From the NCBI GenBank assembly GCA_964627805.1, contig CAZVLA010000051.1:28715-92714 (forward strand): a stretch of 64,000 bases of DNA, read 5' to 3'. The stretch comes from CAZAMI01 sp964627805 (GTDB taxonomy: Archaea > Thermoproteota > Thermoprotei_A > Sulfolobales > NBVN01). Below, in pieces: positions 15,057-23,598 of the stretch. The notes beneath the pieces are model-generated. The model did no database searches. It saw nothing but the letters and a program-made list of their open reading frames with translations, and was not told the origin of the DNA. The stretch's first letter is position 1. Each line of letters starts with the position of its first letter. The position numbers were made by a program, and so were the translations under genes.

Positions 15057-15926
15057 ATGGTTGGTGAGGTTAGTGAGGCGTTAACCCACGCAGCAGTTAG
15101 TGTACTTAATGCCATACCTACGGGGGTAGGTGCTGCTTTAGGTATTGACCTTAAGTTGAGGGTCCGTATTAAGTTAGTTAGTGATGACTTCGTAGGTGGT
15201 TCATCACGTGTTAGGGGTGTTGAGGAGCCCCTAAGCACCTCCGTACTCAAGGCTGTATTAAGTGTCGTTAGGGAGGTTACTGGCTACGACGGTGGTTTCA
15301 TAGCTGAGGTCAACTCTGAAATACCTGTTGGTGTTGGTTTGAAGAGTAGTAGTGCATTAACTAACGCATTGATTAAGGCTTGCTTAAGTGCCTTAGGTAC
15401 TGAGGTTGACTTAATTGAGTTAGCTACCTTAGGTGTTAAGGCTTCATTGAGGGCAGGCATAACCATTACTGGAGCTTACGATGACTCACTAGCTACCTTA
15501 GGTAGTGGTGTCTACGTAACTAATAATGAGTTACTTAAGGTACTTAAGCACATACCAGTAAGTAATGACTTAGTAGCTGTTATTTTAGTACCTAAGGGTA
15601 GGAGGAACTTAATAAGTGAGGTAAGTCCGGAGGTATTCAAGCCCTTTAGGAAGCTCTATGAGTTAGCTATTAAGGAGGTATTAAGTGGTGAATGGTTCTT
15701 AGGAGCTACTCTAAACGGGTTGCTAACAGCTAATGCGTTAGGTACTGACTTAAGCCCCATAACTAAGGTCTTAGGACTTAATGACGTACTAGCTACTGGA
15801 GTTACTGGTAAGGGACCAGCTATCTTTGCATTGACTAGGGAGCCTAAGGAGGTAATTAATCTGTGGAGGGACTTACGTAGCTACTACGTACTAACTGCTA
15901 AGGTACTTAAGGGTGATTGCTCTTGA
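15057..15926 (+). CDS. aroK: Archaeal shikimate kinase (GHMP kinase family)
   Basis: A protein of about 289 residues of the GHMP superfamily, unrelated to bacterial AroK. The GHMP ATP loop reads EIPVGVGLKSSSALTNALI (about residues 86-104), and the C-terminal motif GVTGKGPAIFAL matches the third GHMP motif. I use ATG 15057, which follows a GGGGGTG site at about the right spacing; GTG 15048 in frame would overlap aroE. It phosphorylates shikimate to shikimate-3-phosphate. This archaeal form of the enzyme is one reason for calling the window archaeal. Confidence 0.92.
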   Translation: MVGEVSEALTHAAVSVLNAIPTGVGAALGIDLKLRVRIKLVSDDFVGGSSRVRGVEEPLSTSVLKAVLSVVREVTGYDGGFIAEVNSEIPVGVGLKSSSALTNALIKACLSALGTEVDLIELATLGVKASLRAGITITGAYDDSLATLGSGVYVTNNELLKVLKHIPVSNDLVAVILVPKGRRNLISEVSPEVFKPFRKLYELAIKEVLSGEWFLGATLNGLLTANALGTDLSPITKVLGLNDVLATGVTGKGPAIFALTREPKEVINLWRDLRSYYVLTAKVLKGDCS

Positions 15927-17209
15927 GGGCTTTAGTATACCCTCTAAAGCATCCGTTAAGGGGCTTCGTTAAGGCACCACCATCGAAGAGCTACACTCAT
16001 AGAGCATTATTCGCTTCCTTACTAGCTAATGGATACTCAAGAGTAGTTAATTCCTTAGTAGCTGGTGATACCTTAGCTACCCTAAGCACCATTAATTCAT
16101 TCGGTTCAGTAACTACCTTAGTAAGTACTGGTGAGTATGACGAGGTACTAGTTAGGGGTGTTGGTGAGTGTGTTAGGAACCCAGTAAGGATCTACTGCAG
16201 AGGTTCCGGAACTACCTTAAGGATAGCTACTGCAGTAGCTGCGCTAACTGAAGGACCTACGCTAATATACGGTAATGAGAGCTTGAATAGGAGGCCCGTA
16301 GGTCCCCTACTTAAGGCACTTAATTCGTTAGGTGTACGTACGGCTTCAATCAATGGTAAGCCACCAGTAATTGTTGAGGGACCTATTAAGGTTAGGGATG
16401 CTGAGGTACTTATCGATGCTTCAGTAAGTTCCCAATTCGTTACTGCCCTACTCATGATAGCCCCCGTAATCGGTTTAAGGATTAAGGTCGTCGGTAGGGT
16501 TAAGTCAGCTCCCTACATAGACCTAACCCTTAAGGTCCTTAAGGCATTCGGAGTTAGTTTTGAGAGGGTTGGTTATAGGGAGTTCATAGTTCGTGAGTGT
16601 AGGTACTTACCTACTGAATTCACCGTACCTAATGACTACTCATCAGCATCACTCATCATGGCTGCTGCAGCCTTAGGTGGTGGTGAGGTAGTTATTGAGG
16701 GTTTAGACTTAAGTGATCCTCAAGGTGATAAGGAATTCATTAAGATACTTAAGGAGTTCGGTGCTGAGGTTAGGGTCCGTGGCTCCTTAGTTGAGGTGGT
16801 GGGTAGTGAGTCATTAGTGGGTACTACGGTAGACTGCAGTAACACACCGGACTTAGTACCTACCATAGCTGCTGTAGCAGCGCATGCTAGGGGGGTTACT
16901 GAGGTCGTAGGTGCTGATCACCTAGTCTTTAAGGAGAGTAATAGGTTAGTTACCTTAGCTAAGAACTTAAGGGCGTTAGGTGTTGAGGCTTCAGTAACTC
17001 GTGATGGGTTAGTCATTAGGGGTGGTGGGGTACGTGGTGGTGTAGTTAATTCGTTCGGTGACCATAGGGTAGCTATGTCCATGGTAGTGACTGCGTTAAG
17101 GGCTGAATCACCTGTCGTTATTGAGGGTATTGAGTGCTTCACAGACTCCTACCCTAACTTCCTTACTGACTTAAGATCATTAGGTGCGTTGATTGAGGTG
17201 ATTAAGTAG
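15917..17209 (+). CDS. aroA: 5-enolpyruvylshikimate-3-phosphate synthase
   Basis: A 430-residue EPSP synthase with the two-domain inverse alpha-beta barrel length. Diagnostic segments are APPSKSYTHRALFASLLANG (substrate-binding Lys-Ser), the PEP loop CRGSGTTLRIATAVAAL (about residues 94-110), NRRPVGPLLKAL, SSQFVTALLMIAP and DYSSASLIMAAAAL, and the C-terminal FGDHRVAMSM. It transfers enolpyruvate from PEP to shikimate-3-phosphate. The start is TTG 15917 or TTG 15923, overlapping the aroK end. Confidence 0.95.
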   Translation: MLLRALVYPLKHPLRGFVKAPPSKSYTHRALFASLLANGYSRVVNSLVAGDTLATLSTINSFGSVTTLVSTGEYDEVLVRGVGECVRNPVRIYCRGSGTTLRIATAVAALTEGPTLIYGNESLNRRPVGPLLKALNSLGVRTASINGKPPVIVEGPIKVRDAEVLIDASVSSQFVTALLMIAPVIGLRIKVVGRVKSAPYIDLTLKVLKAFGVSFERVGYREFIVRECRYLPTEFTVPNDYSSASLIMAAAALGGGEVVIEGLDLSDPQGDKEFIKILKEFGAEVRVRGSLVEVVGSESLVGTTVDCSNTPDLVPTIAAVAAHARGVTEVVGADHLVFKESNRLVTLAKNLRALGVEASVTRDGLVIRGGGVRGGVVNSFGDHRVAMSMVVTALRAESPVVIEGIECFTDSYPNFLTDLRSLGALIEVIK

Positions 17210-18312
17210 TGATCGGTAGGTTATTCAGGGTATCCATATTCGGTGAGAGCCACGGTAAGTGCGTCGGTACCTTAATTGAGGGGTGCCCACCAGGTATTGA
17301 GGTTAGTGAGGAACTAATTAGGCGTGAATTAGCTAGGAGGAGGCCGGGCTCATCACCAGTAACTACACCTAGGCGTGAGGCCGATGAGCCCGAGATACTC
17401 TCCGGTGTCTTTAGGGGTAGGACTACGGGGGCACCTATAGTTATTATAGTACGTAATAGGGACGTTGATTCAAGACCTTACGAAGTAATTAAGTGGTTAC
17501 CGAGGCCTAGCCACGCTGACTACGTAGCTCGGGTTAAGTATTGGGGCTTTAACGACTATAGGGGAGGTGGTATCTTCTCAGGTAGGTTAACAGCTGCTTT
17601 AGTAGCTGCTGGTGCTGTAGCTAAGGCACTACTTAGTAAGTACGGTATTCACGTATACTCCTACGTAACCTCCGTAGGTGATGTTGAGGCACTAGTTAAT
17701 CCCGAGGATTCGGAGTTATTTAGGGAGTTAATAGATTCAAGCCCTGTTAAGTGCCCTGACCCAAGAGCTTCTGAAGCTATAGTTAAGTTGATTAAGGAGG
17801 TTATGGAGTGCGGTGATAGTGTTGGGGGTGTTGTTGAGACTATAGTATTTAACTTACCAGTAGGTTTAGGTGAACCACCGATAGATACCTTAGATGGTGA
17901 CTTAGCTAAGGCTATATTCACCATACCGGGGGTTAAGGGTATTGAGTTCGGTGCTGGGTTCGGTATGGCGCGTATGAGGGGTAGTGAAGCTAATGACCCC
18001 CTAACCATTAAGGGAGGTGAGGTAGTACCTAAGACTAATAAGTCAGGAGGTATTAACGGTGGGTTGAGTAATGGCGCACCACTAGTGTTTAGGGTAGCCT
18101 TCAGACCTACACCAACTATTAGTAAGCCTCAGAGGACTGTAGACTTAAGGAGTATGGAGGAGGTAGTAGTTACTTACTCAGGTAGGCACGACCCATGCAT
18201 AGCTATTAGGGCTGCACCAGTTGTTGAGGCCGTTACCTCCATAGTAATTACTGACCACTTACTTAGGTGGTTATCATGGGGGGCTACACGCTCAAGGATC
18301 TTAGGTCATTAA
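17209..18312 (+). CDS. aroC: Chorismate synthase
   Basis: A 367-residue FMN-dependent enzyme that forms chorismate. Signatures are FGESHGKCVGTLIEGCPPG (about residues 10-28), DYRGGGIFSGRLTAALVAAGA (about 115-135), and the C-terminal SGRHDPCIAIRAAPVVEA. The GTG start at 17209 shares one base with the aroA stop. The 3' end overlaps the chorismate mutase gene by 37 bases. Confidence 0.96.
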   Translation: MIGRLFRVSIFGESHGKCVGTLIEGCPPGIEVSEELIRRELARRRPGSSPVTTPRREADEPEILSGVFRGRTTGAPIVIIVRNRDVDSRPYEVIKWLPRPSHADYVARVKYWGFNDYRGGGIFSGRLTAALVAAGAVAKALLSKYGIHVYSYVTSVGDVEALVNPEDSELFRELIDSSPVKCPDPRASEAIVKLIKEVMECGDSVGGVVETIVFNLPVGLGEPPIDTLDGDLAKAIFTIPGVKGIEFGAGFGMARMRGSEANDPLTIKGGEVVPKTNKSGGINGGLSNGAPLVFRVAFRPTPTISKPQRTVDLRSMEEVVVTYSGRHDPCIAIRAAPVVEAVTSIVITDHLLRWLSWGATRSRILGH

Positions 18313-18524
18313 TAGACCGTATCGATTCTGAGGTTATTGAGTTACTTAGGGAGCGGATGAGGTTATGTATTGAGGTAGGTAAGCTTAAGGAGTCCTACGG
18401 AATACCCGTAGTTGATCCTAGGAGGGAGGCTGAGGTACTTAGGAGGGCTGGTGAGTTTCGTGAGGTATTTGAAGTAATTATTAAGTTATGTAGGGAGGTT
18501 CAGGGTGTTAGGAGTGGATGTTAG
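18276..18524 (+). CDS. AroQ-type chorismate mutase
   Basis: A protein of about 82 residues, all helical. It has the AroQ pattern: LRSLIDRIDSEVIELLRERM (binding Arg), EVGKLKESYGIPVVDPRREA (binding Lys and the PV-DP-RE core) and a C-terminal helix. ATG 18276 sits six bases after GGTGG; GTG 18267 is an alternative. It converts chorismate to prephenate for Phe and Tyr synthesis. It is free-standing here rather than fused to the dehydrogenase that follows and overlaps it by 20 bases. Confidence 0.88.
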   Translation: MGGYTLKDLRSLIDRIDSEVIELLRERMRLCIEVGKLKESYGIPVVDPRREAEVLRRAGEFREVFEVIIKLCREVQGVRSGC

Positions 18525-19371
18525 GGTTGCTTTAGTAGGTGCTGGTGGCGTTGGTAGGGCATTAGCTAGGTTAATGATTCGTGAAGGTATTGAGGTTAGG
18601 GCTTACGACGTCAGCCCCTCATCAGTGAGTAAGGCGTTAATGGATGGTATATCAGTAACTAATGACTTAGTAGGTCTAGTTAGGTGGTGCGACCACGTAC
18701 TGATATCAGTACCTAGTAGTGAGGTTGTTAAGGTACTTAAGTTAATTAGGGGATTAACTACGTCCTCCACTGAACCTAAGGTGGTTTACGACGTAAGTAC
18801 GTTTAAGGAGGGGTTGATTAGGGAGTACTTGAGGTTCCCTAAGTACGTTAAGGTATCCTCAATACACCCCATGTTCGGTCCAGGTATTAAGTCACCTAGT
18901 AAGCATGTAGTCCTCCTAACACCTATACCTACTAGGGAGGTTGATAGTTATGAGGTTGAGTACCTACTTAACTACCTAGGTTTTAGGGTTGTTAAGGTAG
19001 GTATTGAGGAGCATGATGAGTTAGTAGCTAAGTACGTAGGTACTTCATACATAGTAGCTACTGCATTAGCTGAGTTCATGATGAGGTACGGATTAAGCCT
19101 TAGTAGTGATTACTTAGGAACTACCTTCAAGTTACTCACTAATCACTGCTTAGCAGTAATGCATGACTCACCTGAATTCATTAGTTACGTACTATCTAAT
19201 GAGTACGTTAGGAAGTACTTGAGGGGGCTTCTTGAGGTTCTTAAGGAGTTACTAAGTAGTAGTGGTAAGGCCGAGTTAATTGCTAGGAGCTTTAGGGAGT
19301 ACGTAGGTACTGAAGCTATTGATTTAGCTTATAGGAGGTTGTATGAGTTTATTGAGGGTACTAATCACTAA
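18505..19371 (+). CDS. tyrA: Prephenate dehydrogenase
   Basis: A 288-residue NAD(P)-dependent enzyme. The Rossmann loop GAGGVGRALARLMIREG is at about residues 11-27. SIHPMFGPGIKSP (about 117-129) carries the conserved catalytic His of the family, and EEHDELVAKYVGTSYIVATAL matches the second His region of prephenate dehydrogenases. It yields 4-hydroxyphenylpyruvate for tyrosine. It is the last gene of the operon and meets a minus-strand gene tail to tail with a 4-base overlap. No prephenate dehydratase is present in the window. Confidence 0.88.
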   Translation: MLGVDVRVALVGAGGVGRALARLMIREGIEVRAYDVSPSSVSKALMDGISVTNDLVGLVRWCDHVLISVPSSEVVKVLKLIRGLTTSSTEPKVVYDVSTFKEGLIREYLRFPKYVKVSSIHPMFGPGIKSPSKHVVLLTPIPTREVDSYEVEYLLNYLGFRVVKVGIEEHDELVAKYVGTSYIVATALAEFMMRYGLSLSSDYLGTTFKLLTNHCLAVMHDSPEFISYVLSNEYVRKYLRGLLEVLKELLSSSGKAELIARSFREYVGTEAIDLAYRRLYEFIEGTNH

Positions 19372-20534
19372 CCGACTTCAGCACCTAGACCCTCCCTAAA
19401 CAGTAACTCAAGTACTGAGTCCCTAACCCTCCTATACATCCTTATTATCTCCTCAGCCTCCTTAGTAAGTTCTGAAGCCCCCCTCCTAGCCCCTCCCTTC
19501 CTACTAACTACTAACTTAATACCTAACTCACGCTCAACCTTCTTCAGTTTCTCTACGTAGGTTGATGGTGGTACGCCCAGCAACTCACATGCTGTCCTTA
19601 ATGACTTGACTTGGGAGATTACCTCAAGGAGTACTAGCACATCTGAGGGTATCTCCTTACCATCAGGTGTTGTTAGGCTTACCTCAACCTTAGGTATTAA
19701 CTCCTTAATACTAGGTCTTACTAGTGGGCATGGTGAGTATATTAACTTCCTAATCTCCTCCATACTTAACTCGTTATACGCGTTAATTGATGCTCTATAG
19801 AATGGGCACTTACTAACTCTACCGCTAGGTCCTATGTAGAGCTTCCTACAGTTGGGTTCCCTAGGCTTAGTAAGTATGGTTACTGGGTACTCATCGATGA
19901 ATGCTGAAGTAGCTCTGTAACCGTATAGGTAGCCGTAAGTTAGTCCTACCTCATAGCCCCTACTAATGAATTCATCCCTAACATCAACGTCCTCCCTACT
20001 TAAGTACAGGTACTCACCAATCCTAACCCTTAATCCGTACTTAGATACGTACTTAACTACACTAACAACCTCCTCAATAAACTCCATCCTTAGTGAAGGT
20101 AGTGGTGCGTAGATAGCTACTCTGTCGAAGCCGTTACTCAGTAAGGTCCTCACGTACTCCTCATTAAGTTTAAAGTCCTTAAGCGTAGGTGTTACTAGTA
20201 CTAACTCATCTAGGTAATTAAGTAAGTCCCTCCTAACCCTACCTACATCACCTATAGGTGTTATTAGGTAGAGCCTCCTAGAGCATCCATAAACCTTACT
20301 CAGTATGTAGCTTAACTTACCATGTCGGGTAGGTGGTGGGCATAGAATGACTGCCTCATCAAATACTAAGTCACTAATTACGTTAAGTACCTTATCAAGT
20401 ACCTTAGTAGGTAGTACCTCACCAGACCTAAGCCCGGGTGGTAGTGGGCACCCAACGCATCTCCTAGCAATTACCTCCCTACACGGTAGGGTAGCTGGCC
20501 TAATGAGTAGTGTTAACCAAGTCATTACGATCAC
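19368..20534 (-). CDS. Radical-SAM-like protein fused to a ModE-type winged HTH
   Basis: A 388-residue two-part protein. Residues about 290-370 form a ModE/LysR-like winged helix (VKSLRTACELLGVPPSTYVE, ELGIKLVVSRKGGARRGASELT). The N-terminal part looks like a degenerate radical-SAM barrel: Cys18, Cys26 and Cys29 (LPCREVIARRCVGCP) do not form the standard Cys-x3-Cys-x2-Cys. A later set (Cys229, Cys243, Cys269 in NCRKLYIGPSGRVSKCPFY and SPCPLV) resembles the SPASM/twitch region that binds an auxiliary cluster. It overlaps the upstream V4R gene by 4 bases, so the two are one operon. A metal- or cofactor-linked transcription regulator is plausible; the true function is unknown. Confidence 0.55.
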   Translation of the reverse strand: MIVMTWLTLLIRPATLPCREVIARRCVGCPLPPGLRSGEVLPTKVLDKVLNVISDLVFDEAVILCPPPTRHGKLSYILSKVYGCSRRLYLITPIGDVGRVRRDLLNYLDELVLVTPTLKDFKLNEEYVRTLLSNGFDRVAIYAPLPSLRMEFIEEVVSVVKYVSKYGLRVRIGEYLYLSREDVDVRDEFISRGYEVGLTYGYLYGYRATSAFIDEYPVTILTKPREPNCRKLYIGPSGRVSKCPFYRASINAYNELSMEEIRKLIYSPCPLVRPSIKELIPKVEVSLTTPDGKEIPSDVLVLLEVISQVKSLRTACELLGVPPSTYVEKLKKVERELGIKLVVSRKGGARRGASELTKEAEEIIRMYRRVRDSVLELLFREGLGAEVG

Positions 20535-21121
20535 TCAAAGATTATCTCGAAGCCACAGAATGAGTACCCAAGACCCCAGCAGTACCTCTCCTTAGTTACG
20601 TTCCTACCTATGAGTACCTCAAGAACACCCTCAATAACTCCCGCCTCGAAATCACACATAGTTATTCCCGAAGGCTTCATACCTGAGCAACTCATGCATT
20701 CATATATGTTTATCCTCATCTTATTAGTTGATTCACTAAGTATGTCTAGTAAGCCTATGCGCTGAGCTACGAATACCTCGGGTAGGTCGTCTAATGACCT
20801 AATAACACCCTTACTAACTAGTAACTTACCTAGGTTCTTACCTGATGCCTTCATAACTACTGCCTTAAGCGCCTTACTGTACTTAGTCATTCCGTAAACA
20901 ATCATTCTATGAGTCCTAACGTAGAGTGAGTCACACGTATCTAACCTATTGAAGAACGGCCTATGGATATTAGTTAAGTAGGTAGGTGCTAAGGACTTAA
21001 AGTCAGGCCTATGTAATGCGTAGCTACCGTGTCTATTAAGTGATGCCTCCCTAATAGCTACGTCCCTCCACTTAAGTATGGCTGTACGTACGTCATACTC
21101 AGTAACTACCTGAGTACTCAA
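20531..21121 (-). CDS. V4R-domain (4-vinyl reductase fold) protein
   Basis: A 196-residue protein. Its C-terminal third shows the V4R pattern: YECMSCSGMKPSGITMCDFEAGVIEGVLEVL, then E-x-Y-C-WGLGYSFCGFEIIF. The four spaced cysteines are the putative metal site of this domain. The N-terminal part is not recognised. V4R domains are small-molecule or tetrapyrrole-binding modules in sensors and methyltransferase helpers. Here it is paired with the radical-SAM-like/ModE protein. It is transcribed from a TATA box close to the ATG, so the mRNA may be leaderless. Confidence 0.7.
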   Translation of the reverse strand: MSTQVVTEYDVRTAILKWRDVAIREASLNRHGSYALHRPDFKSLAPTYLTNIHRPFFNRLDTCDSLYVRTHRMIVYGMTKYSKALKAVVMKASGKNLGKLLVSKGVIRSLDDLPEVFVAQRIGLLDILSESTNKMRINIYECMSCSGMKPSGITMCDFEAGVIEGVLEVLIGRNVTKERYCWGLGYSFCGFEIIFE

Positions 21122-21134
21122 GGAGCACTACCTA

Positions 21135-21143
21135 CTATATAAG
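21135..21143 (-). promoter_or_regulatory. TATA box for the V4R operon
   Basis: On the minus strand this reads CTTATATA, centred about 18 bases before the ATG at 21121. That spacing suggests a leaderless or nearly leaderless transcript. Confidence 0.5.
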
Positions 21144-21284
21144 TGCTTAAGCAGTATTAATACAGTACTGAATTAAGTTAATTACCGCTTACATTCAATA
21201 CTGGTGAGTTTAAGTAATTACTTAAGCATATATAAGTAAGTAGGCATTACTTAGGGTATGTTTAAGGCGTTTGGGGGAGGGTGT

Positions 21285-21291
21285 TAAAAAG
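21285..21291 (-). terminator. U-rich terminator after the glutamate-synthase-like pair
   Basis: The minus strand carries a run of five Ts about ten bases after the stop of the FMN-domain gene, the usual archaeal oligo-T terminator form. Confidence 0.45.
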
Positions 21292-21301
21292 GTGGTTTGA
21301 C

Positions 21302-22663
21302 TTACTTACCCCTTATCTCCTTCCACTTAGGTAGTACGTAATCGTCGATACCAGCTAACTTAACACCTGCTATGGCTGAGGCCTCAAGCGTTATAGCTCT
21401 TAAGTCCTCAGGCTCGAACTCCCTAACACTCTTGTGCCCGCATGCGGCAGCTAGCTGAGCTACCTCCTTAGTTACTGCGTGCATGTAGTTAGCTATCCAT
21501 TTAGCTGCTTGATCTAAGCCCTTACCACCGCCTATCTTCTTCCTTAGCTCCGGATCCTGAGTACATATACCTACTGGGCACCTACCAGTAGCGCACATAC
21601 CGCACATTATACAGCCAGCAGCTATCTCAATAGCTGATACTAGAGCTACTGCATCAGCACCTAGGGCTAGCGCCTTAGCTACGTCAGCACCGTCCCTGAA
21701 GCCACCTAGAGCTATTAGGGTTACTTGATCCCTAACGCCGGCGTCCCTCAACGCCTTATCAGCCTGCGGTATGATTGCTATGGTGGGTAGTCCTAACCCC
21801 TGAATAGCGTGCTGTGGACTAGCTCCAGTACCCCCGTACTTACCGTCAATTGCTAGGAAGTCTATGTCGCACTGAGCAGCTGCGTAGACCTCCTTATAGG
21901 CGTTGCCGGGGCCTAACTTAATACCTACTGGCTTCTCATAACCGACTATATCCCTTATTATCTTAATTACCTTCTTAAGGTCGTCAATCGACCTAATGTC
22001 TAGGTGCCTCGCTGGGCTTAAGCAGTCAGTACCCTTAGGTATCCCCCTAGTATACGCTATCTCCTCAGTTACCTTCTCACCAAGTAAGTGACCACCGAAT
22101 CCGGGCTTAGCTCCCTGACCGTACTTAACCTCGATGGCGTCTGAGTTTAGTAGGTACTCAATACAGACTCCCCACCTACCTGACGCGAACTGAACCATTA
22201 GGTAGCCGTTGGGTTTCGTGTACTCATACTCTAACCACCTAATACCTCCGTCCTCGGTCTTCTCAGTAACCATACCACCCTCTCCAGTATTTGATGCTGT
22301 ACCTACTTCATTAGCTGCCTTAGCGCATGCTAGCTTAAACTCCCTACTAGTTGCTCCGTAACTCATAGCACCTATCATTACTGGTGTCTTAAGGACTAAG
22401 GGCTTCTTAACCATCCCCTTACCAATAACTACGGTAGTATCTACCTTCTCCCTATACTGATCAACTGGTGCTCTAGTACCTAATCCGTGAACGGGTACGA
22501 GTAGGAGGTCGTCGAAGTCCGGTAACTTACCGCTGTATCCGAAGCCCCTAACTATGTACTTACCAGTCTCAGCCCTGTACCTTATCTCCTCAAGTACCTT
22601 CTTGTATATGTTCTCCCCGTACCTCCTACTTACGATCTTACCGTAGAGTGGGTGCACGGTCAC
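21302..22663 (-). CDS. Glutamate synthase FMN-binding domain protein (GltB2/GlxD type)
   Basis: A 453-residue TIM-barrel protein equivalent to the central FMN domain of glutamate synthase. SYGATSREFKLACAKAANEVGTASNTGEGG, KYGQGAKPGFGGHL, IDGKYGGTGASPQHAIQGLG and ALGGFRDGADVAKALALGADA are family signatures. CIMCGMCATGRCPVGICTQD provides the Cys-x5-Cys-x4-Cys motif of the [3Fe-4S] cluster, with two extra cysteines. No glutaminase domain or NAD(P)H/FAD subunit is adjacent, so this is the split archaeal form with partners elsewhere, or a related ferredoxin-linked oxidoreductase. Start GTG 22663 follows GGTGGTGAG; the GXGXG gene lies 14 bases upstream. Confidence 0.88.
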   Translation of the reverse strand: MTVHPLYGKIVSRRYGENIYKKVLEEIRYRAETGKYIVRGFGYSGKLPDFDDLLLVPVHGLGTRAPVDQYREKVDTTVVIGKGMVKKPLVLKTPVMIGAMSYGATSREFKLACAKAANEVGTASNTGEGGMVTEKTEDGGIRWLEYEYTKPNGYLMVQFASGRWGVCIEYLLNSDAIEVKYGQGAKPGFGGHLLGEKVTEEIAYTRGIPKGTDCLSPARHLDIRSIDDLKKVIKIIRDIVGYEKPVGIKLGPGNAYKEVYAAAQCDIDFLAIDGKYGGTGASPQHAIQGLGLPTIAIIPQADKALRDAGVRDQVTLIALGGFRDGADVAKALALGADAVALVSAIEIAAGCIMCGMCATGRCPVGICTQDPELRKKIGGGKGLDQAAKWIANYMHAVTKEVAQLAAACGHKSVREFEPEDLRAITLEASAIAGVKLAGIDDYVLPKWKEIRGK

Positions 22664-22676
22664 GACTCACCACCCC

Positions 22677-23369
22677 CTAACCATAGAATGGTCTTAACTT
22701 AATCGGGACAATCTTCTTGAACTTACTTACGTCAGCAGTTACTCCGTACTTCTTCAGTAGTTCCTCAAGCTTCTTCCTATCCTCGTCAGTTAGCTCAACC
22801 TCCTTAGCGTTATTACCTAAGCTCTTGTAGGTACCCCCTACGAAGATCTCACCCCTAATCATCCAGTTACCTAGTAACTCACCAGCATTACCAGTGATGA
22901 TTATGGTGCCTCCAACCATGTAGAGACCTACTAAATCACCTACTGAACCATCAACAATTACCGTAGCTCCCTTCAGTAACCTACCTAGCCCGTCCCCAGC
23001 ATCACCCCTAATCACTATAGTCCCTCCGTAAGCGTAGGTACATGCTCCGTAGCCTGCCGACCCATTAACTATTACCTCACCAGCCCAAGCACCGTCGGCT
23101 AAGTAATTGCCTGCGTCACCATGGATCTCAATCCTAGGTCCAGGTAATCCCTTCTCCTTCTGCTCCCTCCTACCTATGAGCATTGCTGCGTAATCACCTA
23201 CTGAGCCCTCAACAATTACTTCACCCTTGTCTAAGCCAGCAGCTAATCCGTATATTGCCTCAGCATTAATCACACGGACCTTAAGCCCCTTAGCAACCAT
23301 TGCCCTTATCTTAGCATTAACCTCCTTAATCGTTAAGTTTCGCGCATCAATCACGGTTACAGAAGCCAT
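22677..23369 (-). CDS. Glutamate synthase GXGXG-domain protein (GltB3/GlxC type)
   Basis: A protein of about 230 residues made of the right-handed beta-helix GXGXG repeat found at the C-terminus of GltB and in formylmethanofuran dehydrogenase subunit C. The repeats are plain: VIVEGSVGDYAAMLIG, VNGSAGYGACTYAYGG, IRGDAGDGLGRLLKGA, VDGSVGDLVGLYMVGG and ITGNAGELLGNWMIRG. ATG 23369 lies six bases after GGTG and is preferred over GTG 23378. Pairing with the FMN-domain gene favours the glutamate-synthase reading over FwdC, because no other fwd genes are near. Confidence 0.86.
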   Translation of the reverse strand: MASVTVIDARNLTIKEVNAKIRAMVAKGLKVRVINAEAIYGLAAGLDKGEVIVEGSVGDYAAMLIGRREQKEKGLPGPRIEIHGDAGNYLADGAWAGEVIVNGSAGYGACTYAYGGTIVIRGDAGDGLGRLLKGATVIVDGSVGDLVGLYMVGGTIIITGNAGELLGNWMIRGEIFVGGTYKSLGNNAKEVELTDEDRKKLEELLKKYGVTADVSKFKKIVPIKLRPFYG

Positions 23370-23387
23370 GCTCCACACCTAACTGCA

Positions 23388-23398
23388 TACTTAAATTC
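23388..23398 (-). promoter_or_regulatory. TATA-like promoter for the glutamate-synthase-like pair
   Basis: The minus strand reads GAATTTAAGTA about 20-30 bases before the ATG at 23369, consistent with a very short leader. Called from composition and spacing. Confidence 0.4.
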
Positions 23399-23598
23399 TA
23401 CGGATAGGTATAAAAACATTTAATGAGTTAGGTAAAACATACTCTCTTAATTGATTATACCGCTTATATCATTACTTCAACTGTAAAAATCCACGTGTGC
23501 ATGTTAAAAGTTAATTAATAATTAAGTAAGGAGTGTTAAAACCGTATTAACACCTATTAGTGAGTTCTGCGAATACTATTCTGTAGGGTGTTCTAGGA

